From contig NZ_JAGJEH010000006.1 in NCBI RefSeq assembly GCF_018100925.1, positions 124,001 to 188,000 of the forward strand: a DNA stretch of 64,000 nt, read 5' to 3'. A model generated the notes under the pieces. The model did not search any database. It was not told the origin of the DNA and worked only from the letters and a program-made list of their open reading frames with translations. Shown here one piece after another: positions 28,863 to 38,219 of this stretch; position 1 is the first letter of the stretch, and the number at the start of each line of letters is the position of its first letter. The DNA comes from Pseudoalteromonas luteoviolacea. GTDB taxonomy: Bacteria; Pseudomonadota; Gammaproteobacteria; Enterobacterales; Alteromonadaceae. Position numbers and translations under genes: made by a program.

Positions 28863-29710
28863 TGCAATCAATCACTGAAATAAAGTCATTACGCAGTCAA
28901 ATTAAAGCTTGGCGTCAACAAGGGCACAGTATTGCGTTTGTGCCCACAATGGGCAACCTGCACCAAGGTCATTTTTCTTTAGTTGAAAAGGCCAAAACGC
29001 TGGCGGATAAAGTCGTAGTCAGTATTTTTGTTAACCCAATGCAATTTGGGAAAAATGAAGATTTAGATAGCTACCCAAGAACGCTTGTTCAAGACAAACA
29101 AGGGCTTGCAGAGCTTGGCACTGATATTGTTTTCACACCCAGTGTTGAAACAATTTACCCAAATGGACTAGCAACACAAAGCTTTGTCGATGTACCCGGT
29201 GTTTCTGAAGGTTATTGTGGTGGTGCGCGTGAAGGACATTTTAGAGGTGTTGCTACGGTGGTAACTAAGCTGTTTAACTTGGTTCAACCGGACTTTGCTT
29301 GTTTTGGCGAAAAAGATTACCAACAGTTGCAAGTTATTAAAACCATGGTGCATGACTTGTCTATGCCGATTGAAATTATAGGCGTGCCAACACAAAGGGA
29401 AGTGACAGGTCTGGCTATGAGTTCGCGTAACGGCTACCTATCTGAACAAGAAAAAGACGTCGCTAAAGTGCTTTACAAAGTATTGTCACAAACCGCTACC
29501 GCACTGAAATCAGGCGAGCGACAATTTGATAGTTTGGAAAGTGAAGCTAAATCTGAGTTAGCGCAAGCAGGCCTCAAACCTGACTACTTTTCGATTGCAC
29601 ATAGAGATACACTCAAGCCAGCACAGCAAAGCGACGAAGCCTTTGTCGTATTAGCAGCTGCATTTTTAGGCAGTGTCAGGTTGATAGACAACATTCAAGT
29701 TGTTAATTAA
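28862..29710 (+). CDS. panC: Pantothenate synthetase
   Basis: 282 residues. The nucleotidyl-transferase HIGH-like motif [31 protein letters not shown] and the KMSKS-like SSRNGYL are all present. PanC joins pantoate and beta-alanine with ATP hydrolysis to AMP. panD, the usual beta-alanine source, is not beside it; a PanP-type decarboxylase is at 47374-49002. A terminator follows at 29729. Confidence 0.97.
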   Translation: MQSITEIKSLRSQIKAWRQQGHSIAFVPTMGNLHQGHFSLVEKAKTLADKVVVSIFVNPMQFGKNEDLDSYPRTLVQDKQGLAELGTDIVFTPSVETIYPNGLATQSFVDVPGVSEGYCGGAREGHFRGVATVVTKLFNLVQPDFACFGEKDYQQLQVIKTMVHDLSMPIEIIGVPTQREVTGLAMSSRNGYLSEQEKDVAKVLYKVLSQTATALKSGERQFDSLESEAKSELAQAGLKPDYFSIAHRDTLKPAQQSDEAFVVLAAAFLGSVRLIDNIQVVN

Positions 29711-29728
29711 CCTGAGAGCTAAAAGAAG

Positions 29729-29749
29729 CGCCCGTTAAGGGCGTTTTTT
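29729..29749 (+). terminator. Terminator after panC
   Basis: CGCCC-GTTAA-GGGCG is followed by TTTTTT, a compact Rho-independent terminator closing the pcnB-folK-panB-panC operon. Confidence 0.88.
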
Positions 29750-29909
29750 GTACCCAAAGGGTATTTTTTATCAGTGTAGTATCAAGAAAAGCCATAATAA
29801 TACCGCCCTTTCCCCACAGTCCATTATAAATATATGCTAAGTTTAACATTGTACTAAAACATTAAAATCATACATTTTACTCTCTATCTGCAGAATAATA
29901 GGAATGACT

Positions 29910-30146
29910 ATGAGATTTGCGCTGCCATTGTTTTTGGTTACTTTAGTCGCTTGTAGTAATCAACAAAACTCACCTGAGCTCACTCAATGTGCTCAACAAA
30001 ACTTTCAGTGTGAACAAAACTGCTCACTTAGCTCTACCGAACAAACCATGACGAGACAGATATGCAGCGGTGAATGCATTGAACGTTATAATAACTGCAA
30101 AGCGCAAGTTGAAGAGCTAACGAAAATTCGCACCGCACAATACTGA
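29910..30146 (+). CDS. Small Cys-rich lipoprotein of unknown function
   Basis: 78 residues. A signal peptide ends in a lipobox LVAC, so residue 15 or so is the lipidated Cys. The mature part has six further Cys residues in a regular pattern (TQC, FQC, QNC, then QIC, GEC, NNC), suggesting three disulfides in a helical hairpin. No family is recognised. The second ATG at 29910 is chosen because TAGGA lies six bases upstream; the first at 29904 sits too close. It is a single gene with its own terminator. Confidence 0.72.
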   Translation: MRFALPLFLVTLVACSNQQNSPELTQCAQQNFQCEQNCSLSSTEQTMTRQICSGECIERYNNCKAQVEELTKIRTAQY

Positions 30147-30191
30147 TGTATTAAATGAAACTCAGCCCTGAGTTGTAGATATGTAAAAATG

Positions 30192-30219
30192 AAAAAGCCG
30201 CTCATATGAGCGGCTTTTT
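30192..30219. terminator. Bidirectional terminator between the lipoprotein gene and pstS
   Basis: AAAAAGCCGCTCAT and ATGAGCGGCTTTTT form a 14-bp perfect stem with flanking A and T runs. It serves both convergent genes. Confidence 0.9.
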
Positions 30220-30238
30220 CTTTATTTTTATAAATGAG

Positions 30239-31207
30239 TTATAGAAGACCTAGCTTCTTAAGCTCACGGCTTGCCATTCTGTTCGTCAATGGTACATAAC
30301 CGTCTTTTTCTACAATTTTTTGACCTTCTTTAGATAGTACCATCTTCAAGAATTCCGCTTCGATTGGAGAAAGTGGTTTATTTGGGTGCTTATTCACGTA
30401 AACGTATAGGAAACGAGATAGAGGATATCTACCTGCTGCTACGTTTTCTAATGTTGCATCTACAAAGTTTTCACCTTTCTTAGTCAGTGGTACAGTACGC
30501 ACACCTGACGTCTTATAACCGATACCTGAGTAACCGATTGCATTCACAGATGAAGAGATAGACTGTACAACAGATGCAGAACCTGGCTGCTCGTTTACGT
30601 TGTTTCTGAAGTCACCTTTACACAGTGCTTTTTTCTTGAAATAACCATATGTACCTGACACTGAGTTACGGCCATAAAGCTGAATATCTTTTGCCGCCCA
30701 GTCACCATTTAGGCCAACATCACTCCAACGATTAACTTGCTTATCGCCACCACACTTACGTGTAGAAGAGAAAATAGAGTCAACTTGGTCAATACGAAGA
30801 CCTTTAATTGGGTTGTCTTTATGTACGAATACAGCTAAGGCATCGATTGCAACGCGTACTTCAGTCGGTTTGTAACCATAACGCTTTTCAAATGCTTCAA
30901 TCTCTTTCGACTTCATCTTACGGCTCATTGGGCCAAAGTTTGCTGTCGCTTCAGTTAAAGCTGGAGGCGCAGTTGAAGAACCAGCAGCTTGGATCTGAAT
31001 ATTTACGTTAGGGTAAATACGCTTGTACTCTTCAGCCCAAAACGTCATCATGTTCGCTAGTGTATCTGAACCCACAGATGAAAAGTTACCCGAGATACCG
31101 CTGGTTTTGTTGTACTCTGGTAGTTGTTTGTCAAGTGCAGTAACTTGCGTTGATACCAATGTTGTTACAGCCACACCCATTGCGGCAACTAAGCTTTTAA
31201 ATTTCAT
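30239..31207 (-). CDS. pstS: Phosphate ABC transporter substrate-binding protein PstS
   Basis: 322 residues. A signal peptide (about 1-23, ending near VTA) is followed by a type II binding fold. Phosphate-binding stretches are [12 protein letters not shown] and [12 protein letters not shown], then [10 protein letters not shown]. It binds phosphate in the periplasm for the PstCAB importer, whose genes are not adjacent here. The start at 31207 has GGAG eight bases upstream and begins at the signal peptide; a longer frame to 31252 is unlikely. It lies 77 bases downstream of phoR on the same strand and is probably induced by PhoB, though only a weak PhoB-like pair is seen upstream. Confidence 0.92.
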   Translation of the reverse strand: MKFKSLVAAMGVAVTTLVSTQVTALDKQLPEYNKTSGISGNFSSVGSDTLANMMTFWAEEYKRIYPNVNIQIQAAGSSTAPPALTEATANFGPMSRKMKSKEIEAFEKRYGYKPTEVRVAIDALAVFVHKDNPIKGLRIDQVDSIFSSTRKCGGDKQVNRWSDVGLNGDWAAKDIQLYGRNSVSGTYGYFKKKALCKGDFRNNVNEQPGSASVVQSISSSVNAIGYSGIGYKTSGVRTVPLTKKGENFVDATLENVAAGRYPLSRFLYVYVNKHPNKPLSPIEAEFLKMVLSKEGQKIVEKDGYVPLTNRMASRELKKLGLL

Positions 31208-31284
31208 TTGGGTCACTCCAATTGTTCTTCCCATTTGATTACTGAGGCTCATTGTGCGCTCAGCAAATTACAATAAAATTACCA

Positions 31285-32613
31285 TTAAATGACACTTTTA
31301 TGACTTTCGGAAGATGTCATAAAAATGCGTTTTTCCTTTGGAAAAGAGAAAGAAAAGCACGACCCTTCACCCAGTTTACTTGAGATCTCCAAATTCGAGT
31401 CATGTCGACTCAGCACATGTTTAGTGATCGCAAGCCCTAGACCTGACCCGCCTGTTTTGCGACTGCGCGCCTTATCAACACGGTAAAAACGTTCGGTCAA
31501 ACGATTAATATGCTCTGACGCTATACCGTCACCGTTGTCAGTAACAGAAAATGCCGGACGCTCACCGTCTAAGCCCCATGTGACCACAATTTTGCCATTG
31601 GGCTTAGTATAGTGAATAGCATTAAAGACCAAATTAGAAAACGCACTGCGCAGCTCATCAATACACCCCTTAATATCCAATGTTTCATCAACATTAAACT
31701 CAATCTCGTGGTGCTTATCTTGATTTAGCGAGCGTGCTTCTGTGTGGATCAATTGCAGCATTCCTGGCACATTAACCGCTTTATCGTTAGCTTGGTCTCT
31801 ATCTCCTTCAATTCTCGATAAAGATAACAGTTGATTGACCAAGCTGTCCATACGCTTACACTGCTCGATCATTGTCAACTGTGCTTTTTGCCAGATCGCC
31901 GGAGGTGGCACCTGATCCCCTTCCATCATTTCGAGGTAACCAGTTACCACAGTGAGTGGTGTACGCAATTCATGAGATACATTGGCAACAAAGTCTTTGC
32001 GCATTTGCTCTAGCTTTTTCAATCGTGATATATCTCGCACTACCATCATCAACTGCTCTGCATAAGGCATAACACGAAACTCTAATACGCGCTCTGCGTT
32101 ATGACCACTTTCAAGTTCTAATGGATCGGTGAAGTCATGATCTTGCATGTATTTAACGAATTTAGGATCGCGGATCAAGTTGTCTAAACGTTGGCCATGA
32201 TCTGTCGGCCATTGCAAACCCAAGATCTTAAGTGCCAACTGGTTACACCAAATAATACTGAGATCCTGCTGCATCACGATAACGGCATCGGGAACCGCTT
32301 CTGCACCTTCACGAAAACGGCGGATCAATGCAGCAAGTTCATTGCGCTTTTTACGATTGCGATGTTGAAGATGATAGATCCCTTCAAAAATTTGTTCCCA
32401 CGCACCGGATCCTTCTGGCGGGTTAAAACTACGCTGGTTGATCAACCAGTCGCTCAGTTTATACAGTTGTTTAAAATGCCAAAAAAGCAGTACTGAGGCG
32501 CCCAAAAATAACAATACAAATGGTGCACCAAGTAAAATACCGATGAGGGTAAGAGGCAGAAAATACAAAAACAGGCGTTTTAACAACGCCTGTTTATCAA
32601 TCACTCTATACAT
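31285..32613 (-). CDS. phoR: Phosphate regulon sensor kinase PhoR
   Basis: 442 residues. Two membrane segments lie near residues 12-45, followed by a PAS domain (about 100-195, VPDAVIVMQQDLSIIWCNQL). The kinase core has the phospho-His in FVANVSHELRTPLTVVTGYL, the N-box FSNLVFNAIHYT, and DNGDGI with GGSGLGLAI. PhoR phosphorylates PhoB when phosphate is low. It is 61 bases downstream of phoB. Confidence 0.95.
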   Translation of the reverse strand: MYRVIDKQALLKRLFLYFLPLTLIGILLGAPFVLLFLGASVLLFWHFKQLYKLSDWLINQRSFNPPEGSGAWEQIFEGIYHLQHRNRKKRNELAALIRRFREGAEAVPDAVIVMQQDLSIIWCNQLALKILGLQWPTDHGQRLDNLIRDPKFVKYMQDHDFTDPLELESGHNAERVLEFRVMPYAEQLMMVVRDISRLKKLEQMRKDFVANVSHELRTPLTVVTGYLEMMEGDQVPPPAIWQKAQLTMIEQCKRMDSLVNQLLSLSRIEGDRDQANDKAVNVPGMLQLIHTEARSLNQDKHHEIEFNVDETLDIKGCIDELRSAFSNLVFNAIHYTKPNGKIVVTWGLDGERPAFSVTDNGDGIASEHINRLTERFYRVDKARSRKTGGSGLGLAITKHVLSRHDSNLEISSKLGEGSCFSFSFPKEKRIFMTSSESHKSVI

Positions 32614-32674
32614 ATAAAATGATCCTAAAGATTAAGCGCTAGGATAACGCTACCACAGCGCATTTATTAATGCT

Positions 32675-33370
32675 TTATACTTTACTAGAAAAACGATAGC
32701 CTGCGCCACGCACAGTTTGCACTAGCCTGTCATGTCCAAGAGGTGCAATCGCTTTTCTAAGACGTCGAATATGTACGTCTACCGTACGATCTTCAACATA
32801 CACGTTTGTGCCCCATACGTGGTCAAGCAGTTGTTCACGGCTATATACACGCTCTGGGTGAGTCATAAAGAAATGAAGCAACCTAAACTCGGTTGGACCC
32901 ATTTCTAGCTCATTCCCCGCAGATGTAACACGATGCGAAATAGGATCAAGTCTTAAGCCGTGAACTTCTATCGCCTCTTCTAAAGAAGTTGGCGACACTC
33001 GACGCATCACTGCTTTTATTCTTGCCATGAGCTCTTTTGGTGAAAAAGGCTTAGTCACGTAGTCATCTGCACCTACTTCTAATCCTTTAACCTTGTCTTC
33101 CTCTTCACCACGCGCTGTTAGCATGATGATAGGGATCTGACGAGTATACTCACTTTGCTTAAACTTTTTCGCAATTTGGATACCGCTACCACCAGGTAAC
33201 ATCCAATCCAGGAGCACCATATCTGGGTATGGCTCTACCATGGCTGCAATCGCTGAATCATAGTCTTCAGCTTCAATTGCTTGAAAGCCATTCTGTTCTA
33301 ACACAAACACCAACATTTCTCTTATTGGCGCTTCGTCATCAACTACTAGTACTCTACGTGACATTCCCAT
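32675..33370 (-). CDS. phoB: Phosphate regulon response regulator PhoB
   Basis: 231 residues. The receiver (1-120) has the phosphoacceptor Asp55 in [12 protein letters not shown] and the conserved Lys in YVTKPFSP. The OmpR-type winged helix (about 130-230) contains [13 protein letters not shown] and [17 protein letters not shown]. PhoB activates phosphate starvation genes by binding pho boxes. ATGs at 33370 and 33364 are both possible. A PhoB box lies 46 bases upstream, consistent with autoregulation. Confidence 0.96.
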   Translation of the reverse strand: MGMSRRVLVVDDEAPIREMLVFVLEQNGFQAIEAEDYDSAIAAMVEPYPDMVLLDWMLPGGSGIQIAKKFKQSEYTRQIPIIMLTARGEEEDKVKGLEVGADDYVTKPFSPKELMARIKAVMRRVSPTSLEEAIEVHGLRLDPISHRVTSAGNELEMGPTEFRLLHFFMTHPERVYSREQLLDHVWGTNVYVEDRTVDVHIRRLRKAIAPLGHDRLVQTVRGAGYRFSSKV

Positions 33371-33405
33371 TTATCTCTTACGTTACCGAAGTCGGTTTCA
33401 TTATT

Positions 33406-33433
33406 ATGACTAAGTATGACAGTTTTATGAAAG
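33406..33433 (-). promoter_or_regulatory. PhoB box upstream of phoB
   Basis: Read on the minus strand, 33433-33416 is CTTTCATAAAACTGTCAT, which matches the E. coli pho-box consensus CTGTCATAAATCTGTCAT at 16 of 18 positions. A third half-site, AGTCAT, follows at the same 11-base spacing. This supports autoactivation of phoBR. Confidence 0.75.
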
Positions 33434-33954
33434 GTTACCTGATAATATAACCTTAATTCATTTCTCTAGAACACAGTTTCAATGAGTTAGAACTAATTTG
33501 TTCCTAATTTATCTGCAATTAGCGTGATTTAGCATCGAATAAAGGGGTTTCTTTACATTCTCGATTTCAATTAAAAAATTATTAAGATCATGTAATCCAG
33601 CCCGGATCATTATTTTTCTAAGTAACGGCATGCGAGATCACAATCTTACTTAGTAGATCGTTTTGGGATCACAATTATACCTACTATGATCGCATGTTCC
33701 CCGATAAAAGACATGTAAGTCATTGATCTTTTCATCCACACACCTCATATTCTGATCACACCGCCTACTAAACTACGATCTAAACACACACTTGCTAGTA
33801 AAAATCTGATCTCTGAACACTGACGTTAGTAAACTTGTGATCCGACACCCTGTAACTTGGTAGAAAACTGATCCCAGTAAACGATCTATCAATTATCACA
33901 GATAGCACTACACTACAGTACGCTCAATAAGGCCACGGGCATCTAACAAACACC
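33434..33954. other. Intergenic region with a dense GATC cluster
   Basis: No reading frame is convincing. Thirteen GATC tetramers start at 33586, 33605, 33636, 33656, 33667, 33688, 33725, 33754, 33777, 33808, 33839, 33870 and 33883. About one is expected by chance in 300 bases. Confidence 0.8.
33605..33886. repeat. Degenerate 31-bp periodic repeat carrying GATC
   Basis: GATC recurs at exactly 31-bp steps at 33605-33636-33667 and at 33777-33808-33839-33870. In the second set each GATC is preceded by a related block: TAGTAAAAATCT, TAGTAAACTTGT, TGGTAGAAAACT. Similar TTAGTA or CTACTA blocks occur in the first set. The units share GATC and the TAGTA-A block but differ elsewhere, so this is not a simple satellite and not CRISPR. 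Function unknown. Confidence 0.65.
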
Positions 33955-33980
33955 CATAAAAAAAGCCCCTATTGGGGCTT
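33955..33980 (-). terminator. Terminator after fbaA
   Basis: AAGCCCC-TATT-GGGGCTT (33963-33980) is followed on the minus strand by a run of seven or more T (33957-33964). Confidence 0.88.
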
Positions 33981-34000
33981 AGTTATTTAAAATTAGTATC

Positions 34001-35065
34001 TTATTTTACTTTTGGAGCAAGCTCACCAGATAGGTATTTCACATGCATGTCATCCAGTGAAATTGGCTTGATCTTAGATGCTTGGCCAGCTGTACCAAAT
34101 GCTTCGTAACGTGCAATACAGATCTCAGTCATTGCTTTAGTCGCTTCCGCTAGGTATTTACGAGGATCAAAGTTAGCTGGGTTATGTGCTAAATGACGAC
34201 GGATAGCACCAGTTGCAGCCAAACGTAGATCTGTGTCGATATTTACTTTGCGAACACCATGCTTGATCCCTTCAACGATCTGCTCTACTGGTACTCCGTA
34301 AGTTTCTGGGATTTCACCGCCAAACTCATTGATCACAGCAAGCCACTCTTGAGGTACAGATGAAGAGCCGTGCATTACTAAGTGTGTATCAGGAATACGT
34401 GCGTGGATCTCTTTGATACGGTTGATTGCAAGGATATCGCCCGTTGGTGGACGAGTAAATTTGTATGCACCGTGTGACGTACCACAAGCAATAGCTAATG
34501 CATCAACACCCGTTTTCTTGACGAAATCAGCCGCTTCCTCAGGATCGGTAAGAAGTTGATCTTGCGTCAATTTACCAACGGCACCAATGCCATCTTCTTC
34601 ACCCGCCTCGCCAGTTTCTAGCGAGCCTAAAACACCTAGCTCACCTTCAACAGATACACCACATGCATGGGCCATTTCAACTGTGCGGCGTGTAACATCA
34701 ACATTGTACTCATACGTTGACGGTGTTTTACCATCATCCAGTAATGAACCATCCATCATTACTGATGAGAAACCTAATTGAATAGAGCGTTGACAAACCG
34801 CTGGAGATGTACCGTGATCTTGGTGCATAACAACAGGGATATGTGGCCACTCTTCAACAGCAGCTAAAATCATATGGCGAATAAATGGTGCACCAGCATA
34901 GGCTCTTGCACCCGCAGAACCTTGTACAATTACTGGGCTGTTTGTTTTATCAGCCGCTTCCATAATTGCGCGCATTTGCTCTTGGTTATTCACGTTAAAG
35001 GCAGGAACGCCGTATCCATTCTCAGCCGCATGATCGAGAAGTTGACGCATACTGATTAAAGCCAT
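34001..35065 (-). CDS. fbaA: Class II fructose-bisphosphate aldolase
   Basis: 354 residues. Zinc and catalytic motifs are present: [11 protein letters not shown] (catalytic Asp and Zn His), [17 protein letters not shown], and the later MHGSSSVP and [14 protein letters not shown]. The sequence resembles the Calvin-cycle-type subgroup of class II aldolases. It splits fructose 1,6-bisphosphate into triose phosphates. ATG at 35065 has GGAG upstream and the usual MALIS start; a TTG extension to 35080 lacks support. It ends the epd-pgk-fbaA cluster. Confidence 0.95.
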   Translation of the reverse strand: MALISMRQLLDHAAENGYGVPAFNVNNQEQMRAIMEAADKTNSPVIVQGSAGARAYAGAPFIRHMILAAVEEWPHIPVVMHQDHGTSPAVCQRSIQLGFSSVMMDGSLLDDGKTPSTYEYNVDVTRRTVEMAHACGVSVEGELGVLGSLETGEAGEEDGIGAVGKLTQDQLLTDPEEAADFVKKTGVDALAIACGTSHGAYKFTRPPTGDILAINRIKEIHARIPDTHLVMHGSSSVPQEWLAVINEFGGEIPETYGVPVEQIVEGIKHGVRKVNIDTDLRLAATGAIRRHLAHNPANFDPRKYLAEATKAMTEICIARYEAFGTAGQASKIKPISLDDMHVKYLSGELAPKVK

Positions 35066-35213
35066 ATTGCTTTTCTCCAATTTTTGATAGCTCTTGGCTA
35101 TCTATTTGAACGGGGTAGATTTAGTTTGGTTGGCTAACAACCTCTATTAATCTAAACAAAGAGTGAGAGAGTGTTTAAATTAATAGTTGGAGGCCAAAGG
35201 CCTCCATAAATTT

Positions 35214-36392
35214 TTATGCTTTTGCTCTTTGCTCTAGCATATCAACCGCTGGTAATTTTTTGCCTTCTAAAAACTCTAAGAACGCACCACCACCTGTTGA
35301 GATGTACGATATTTCATCGCCAACACCATATTTATCAATCGCTGCTAACGTGTCACCGCCACCAGCAATTGAAAATGCTTTTGACTTAGCAATCGCATGA
35401 GCAATGGCTTCTGTACCATTGCCAAATTGATCAAACTCAAATACACCAACTGGGCCATTCCAAACCACAGTGCCAGCCTGCTCAATAATTTTCGCTAGCT
35501 CAATTGCCGTATTTGGACCAATATCAAAAATCATGTCATCACTTTCAACTTCAGACGCATCTTTGATCACTGCAACTGCCGTTTCTGAGAACTCTTTACC
35601 AACAACTACGTCGGTTGGCACTGGAATTGCGCCATTGTTCGCTTCAGCTGCCGCACTTAGCTTTTGCGCTTCAGGAATTAACTCTTCTTCGTACAAAGAT
35701 TTGCCCACAGGGCTACCTGATGCCGCGATAAATGTATTTGCAATACCACCACCAGTAACAAGTTGATCGACAACCGTTGACAGTGAATCTAATACTGTTA
35801 GTTTAGTTGACACTTTAGAACCACCCACAATTGCCACCAGTGGGCGAGCAGGATTATCAAGCGCTTTGCCAAGTGCATCAAGTTCTGCAGCCAGTAGTGG
35901 TCCAGCACATGCTACATCAGCAAATAAGCCAACACCATGGGTTGACGCTTGCGCACGGTGAGCTGTACCAAAAGCGTCCATTACATAAATATCACACAGT
36001 GCAGCTAACTGCTTAGAAAGTGCTTCGTCGTTTTTCTTTTCACCTTTATTAAAGCGTACATTTTCAAAAACAACCACTTCGTTATCAGCAACTTCAACAC
36101 CATCTAGGTAATCTGTTACTAATCTGACGTTTTGTTCAAGTGCTTCATTTAGATGATCAACAACTGGCTGAAGTGAATACTGAGCATCGTATTCCCCTTC
36201 CGTTGGGCGACCTAGATGAGACATAACCATTACTTTGGCGCCTTTTTCCAGTGCCAATTTAATGGTTGGCAACGATGCTCTGATACGTGCGTCAGACGTT
36301 ACTTTTCCGTCTTTCACTGGCACGTTCAAATCTTCACGAATAAGCACGCGTTTGCCGTTTAAATCTAAATCCGCCATCTTGATGACTGACAT
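35214..36392 (-). CDS. pgk: Phosphoglycerate kinase
   Basis: 392 residues. The N-terminal substrate motif [15 protein letters not shown], the basic patch SHLGRPTEG and the C-terminal nucleotide motif [19 protein letters not shown] are diagnostic. It interconverts 1,3-bisphosphoglycerate and 3-phosphoglycerate. ATG at 36392 has AAGGAG at ideal spacing. It lies between epd and fbaA. Confidence 0.97.
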   Translation of the reverse strand: MSVIKMADLDLNGKRVLIREDLNVPVKDGKVTSDARIRASLPTIKLALEKGAKVMVMSHLGRPTEGEYDAQYSLQPVVDHLNEALEQNVRLVTDYLDGVEVADNEVVVFENVRFNKGEKKNDEALSKQLAALCDIYVMDAFGTAHRAQASTHGVGLFADVACAGPLLAAELDALGKALDNPARPLVAIVGGSKVSTKLTVLDSLSTVVDQLVTGGGIANTFIAASGSPVGKSLYEEELIPEAQKLSAAAEANNGAIPVPTDVVVGKEFSETAVAVIKDASEVESDDMIFDIGPNTAIELAKIIEQAGTVVWNGPVGVFEFDQFGNGTEAIAHAIAKSKAFSIAGGGDTLAAIDKYGVGDEISYISTGGGAFLEFLEGKKLPAVDMLEQRAKA

Positions 36393-36422
36393 GGACATCT
36401 CCTTAAAAGAACGATACTAAAA

Positions 36423-37436
36423 TTAAGAGGCTTTGATCATTGCCATTGCGGTGTCGAGCATGCGGTTTGCGAAACCCCACTCGTTATCACACCAAACTAA
36501 CACCTTAACCAAGCGTTTATGGCTCACTCGGGTCTGGGTGCCATCAATAATACTGGAGTGTGGATCATGATTAAAATCAACCGAAACTAATGGCTCTTCG
36601 GTATAATCTAGAATTCCATGTAGTCTGCCAGAAGCAGCTTGTTCCAATACTTGATTAACTTGTTCTAATGTGACATCGCTTTGCAACGACACACTTAAGT
36701 CCATTGCAGTCACATTAATTGTAGGTACTCTGACAGCGATTGCTTCAAAGCGACCATGAAATTTAGGTAATATTCGCTCGATACCACGCGCTAGCTTGGT
36801 ATCTACAGGTATAATAGACTGGCTGGCAGCACGCGTTCGTCGCAAATCTTTATGATATGCGTCAATCACTTGCTGGTCATGCATTGACGCATGAATAGTG
36901 GTAATTGCACCAGACTCAATACCAAAAGCATCATCTAATACTTTAATGACAGGAACAATACAGTTTGTTGTACATGAGCCATTTGACACAATTGTATGCT
37001 CAGCACGTAAATTATCTTCGTTAATGCCGTAGACAATCGTTTCATCTACATCGGCATCTGCTGGATGCGAAAATAGTACTTTTTTTGCCCCTGCGGTCAA
37101 ATGTGCTTCTGCATGTTGCCTCGAATGATGCACACCAGTGCACTCCAACACAACATCAATATCTAGTGCATGCCAAGGTAAATGACTCGGATCTTGCTCA
37201 TTAAAAATTTGAATTTGTTGTTCGGCAACTTCTAGATAGGGCTTATTAAGAGTAACGGGATAAGAAAAACGACCATGTGATGTGTCATATTTCATTAAAT
37301 GTGCGATCCCTTCTGGATCTGCCAACTCATTGATAGCGACGATTTGAAATTCGTTGTGGCGCCCAGACTCAAAGAGGGCTCGGACAATATTGCGACCTAT
37401 GCGACCAAAACCATTGATTGCCAGTTTGATTGTCAT
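36423..37436 (-). CDS. epd: Erythrose-4-phosphate dehydrogenase
   Basis: 337 residues of the GAPDH family. [10 protein letters not shown] binds NAD, and [12 protein letters not shown] holds the catalytic Cys. [14 protein letters not shown] and [16 protein letters not shown] match Epd rather than GapA. Epd oxidises erythrose 4-phosphate to 4-phosphoerythronate for pyridoxal phosphate synthesis. The epd-pgk-fba order is as in E. coli. Confidence 0.93.
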   Translation of the reverse strand: MTIKLAINGFGRIGRNIVRALFESGRHNEFQIVAINELADPEGIAHLMKYDTSHGRFSYPVTLNKPYLEVAEQQIQIFNEQDPSHLPWHALDIDVVLECTGVHHSRQHAEAHLTAGAKKVLFSHPADADVDETIVYGINEDNLRAEHTIVSNGSCTTNCIVPVIKVLDDAFGIESGAITTIHASMHDQQVIDAYHKDLRRTRAASQSIIPVDTKLARGIERILPKFHGRFEAIAVRVPTINVTAMDLSVSLQSDVTLEQVNQVLEQAASGRLHGILDYTEEPLVSVDFNHDPHSSIIDGTQTRVSHKRLVKVLVWCDNEWGFANRMLDTAMAMIKAS

Positions 37437-37594
37437 TAACTAGAAGACCCATTTTTAAATGCAAAAAGAAGTGACTAAGACTCCTTTGTAAAGATGGCGC
37501 TATTGTAATCGACCTTGAACAAATGTGTAAGTGATAAGCAAAAATTTTTCTTTATATGAGGTAAATTGCCAAAAAACAGATGTGGGTTACTTAC

Positions 37595-38215
37595 TCAATA
37601 TACCAAATTGCGCAGTTTTATTGACTCCTGCCGATCTAGATGGCTGACGTGTGCCAATAACAATTCCGCTGTAGCGAGCGCGTCACTGAGCGCATTGTGG
37701 TTTTGATAAGTCGGCAAACCGTAGCGACTTCTGCATGCAGCTAAAGTAAGTTGATCTTGAGCCAGATATGTTTGACTGCGCAACAACTTGTTTTTTTCGA
37801 TTTTAAGTGTATCAATGATATGTGCAGGCGTTACAGCCACGCCAAATTTATTCATATATTTCTGTAAAAACCCCCAATCAAGTGAAGCGTTGTGACACAC
37901 CAGTGATTTGGATGCCAATTCCTCACCAAATGATTTGATAATTCGTTCGAGATGTTCACCGCTTTGTACCAACTGATGCTCGCCTATACCATGATACACA
38001 GGGCTTTGAGCAAGCTGTTTTACATCACAATTTAATTTATGCTGGGCTTGCTCAAGTTCAATCCGGCCATTCTTAATCAACACCCAAGCAATCGATACAA
38101 TTTCATGTGAGTTGGGGTCAAGCCCGGTGAGCTCTAAGTCCACAACTAAAAGTTCGCTATTCAGCCACAGCGCACTTTCCGTGCGTTGAAAAAATCGGGG
38201 TAGTCGCCACTTCAT
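37595..38215 (-). CDS. DnaQ-like 3'-5' exonuclease
   Basis: 206 residues. DEDDh motifs are visible: LVVDLELTGLDP (Exo I, Asp and Glu), CHNASLDWGFL (Exo II) and HNALSDALATAELL (Exo III, His and Asp). It is a polymerase III epsilon-like exonuclease domain without further modules. The ATG at 38215 starts four bases after... the stop region of the DUF294 gene; an upstream in-frame start at 38251 would overlap that gene. Co-occurrence with the cNMP/CBS/DUF294 gene and the SSS transporter is common in gammaproteobacteria. Confidence 0.85.
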   Translation of the reverse strand: MKWRLPRFFQRTESALWLNSELLVVDLELTGLDPNSHEIVSIAWVLIKNGRIELEQAQHKLNCDVKQLAQSPVYHGIGEHQLVQSGEHLERIIKSFGEELASKSLVCHNASLDWGFLQKYMNKFGVAVTPAHIIDTLKIEKNKLLRSQTYLAQDQLTLAACRSRYGLPTYQNHNALSDALATAELLLAHVSHLDRQESIKLRNLVY

Positions 38216-38219
38216 TGCG

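Noticed and set aside
31208..31284. PhoB box upstream of pstS
   Set aside because: A 7-4-7 arrangement TGGTAAT-TTTA-TTGTAAT exists on the minus strand but has five mismatches to the half-site consensus, so it is not listed as a feature.
33586..33886. GATC ladder as a CRISPR array or as the chromosome origin
   Set aside because: The 31-bp units are too degenerate for CRISPR repeats and lack constant repeats with unique spacers. Neighbouring genes (phoB, fbaA) are not those of oriC, and no DnaA-box cluster was recognised.
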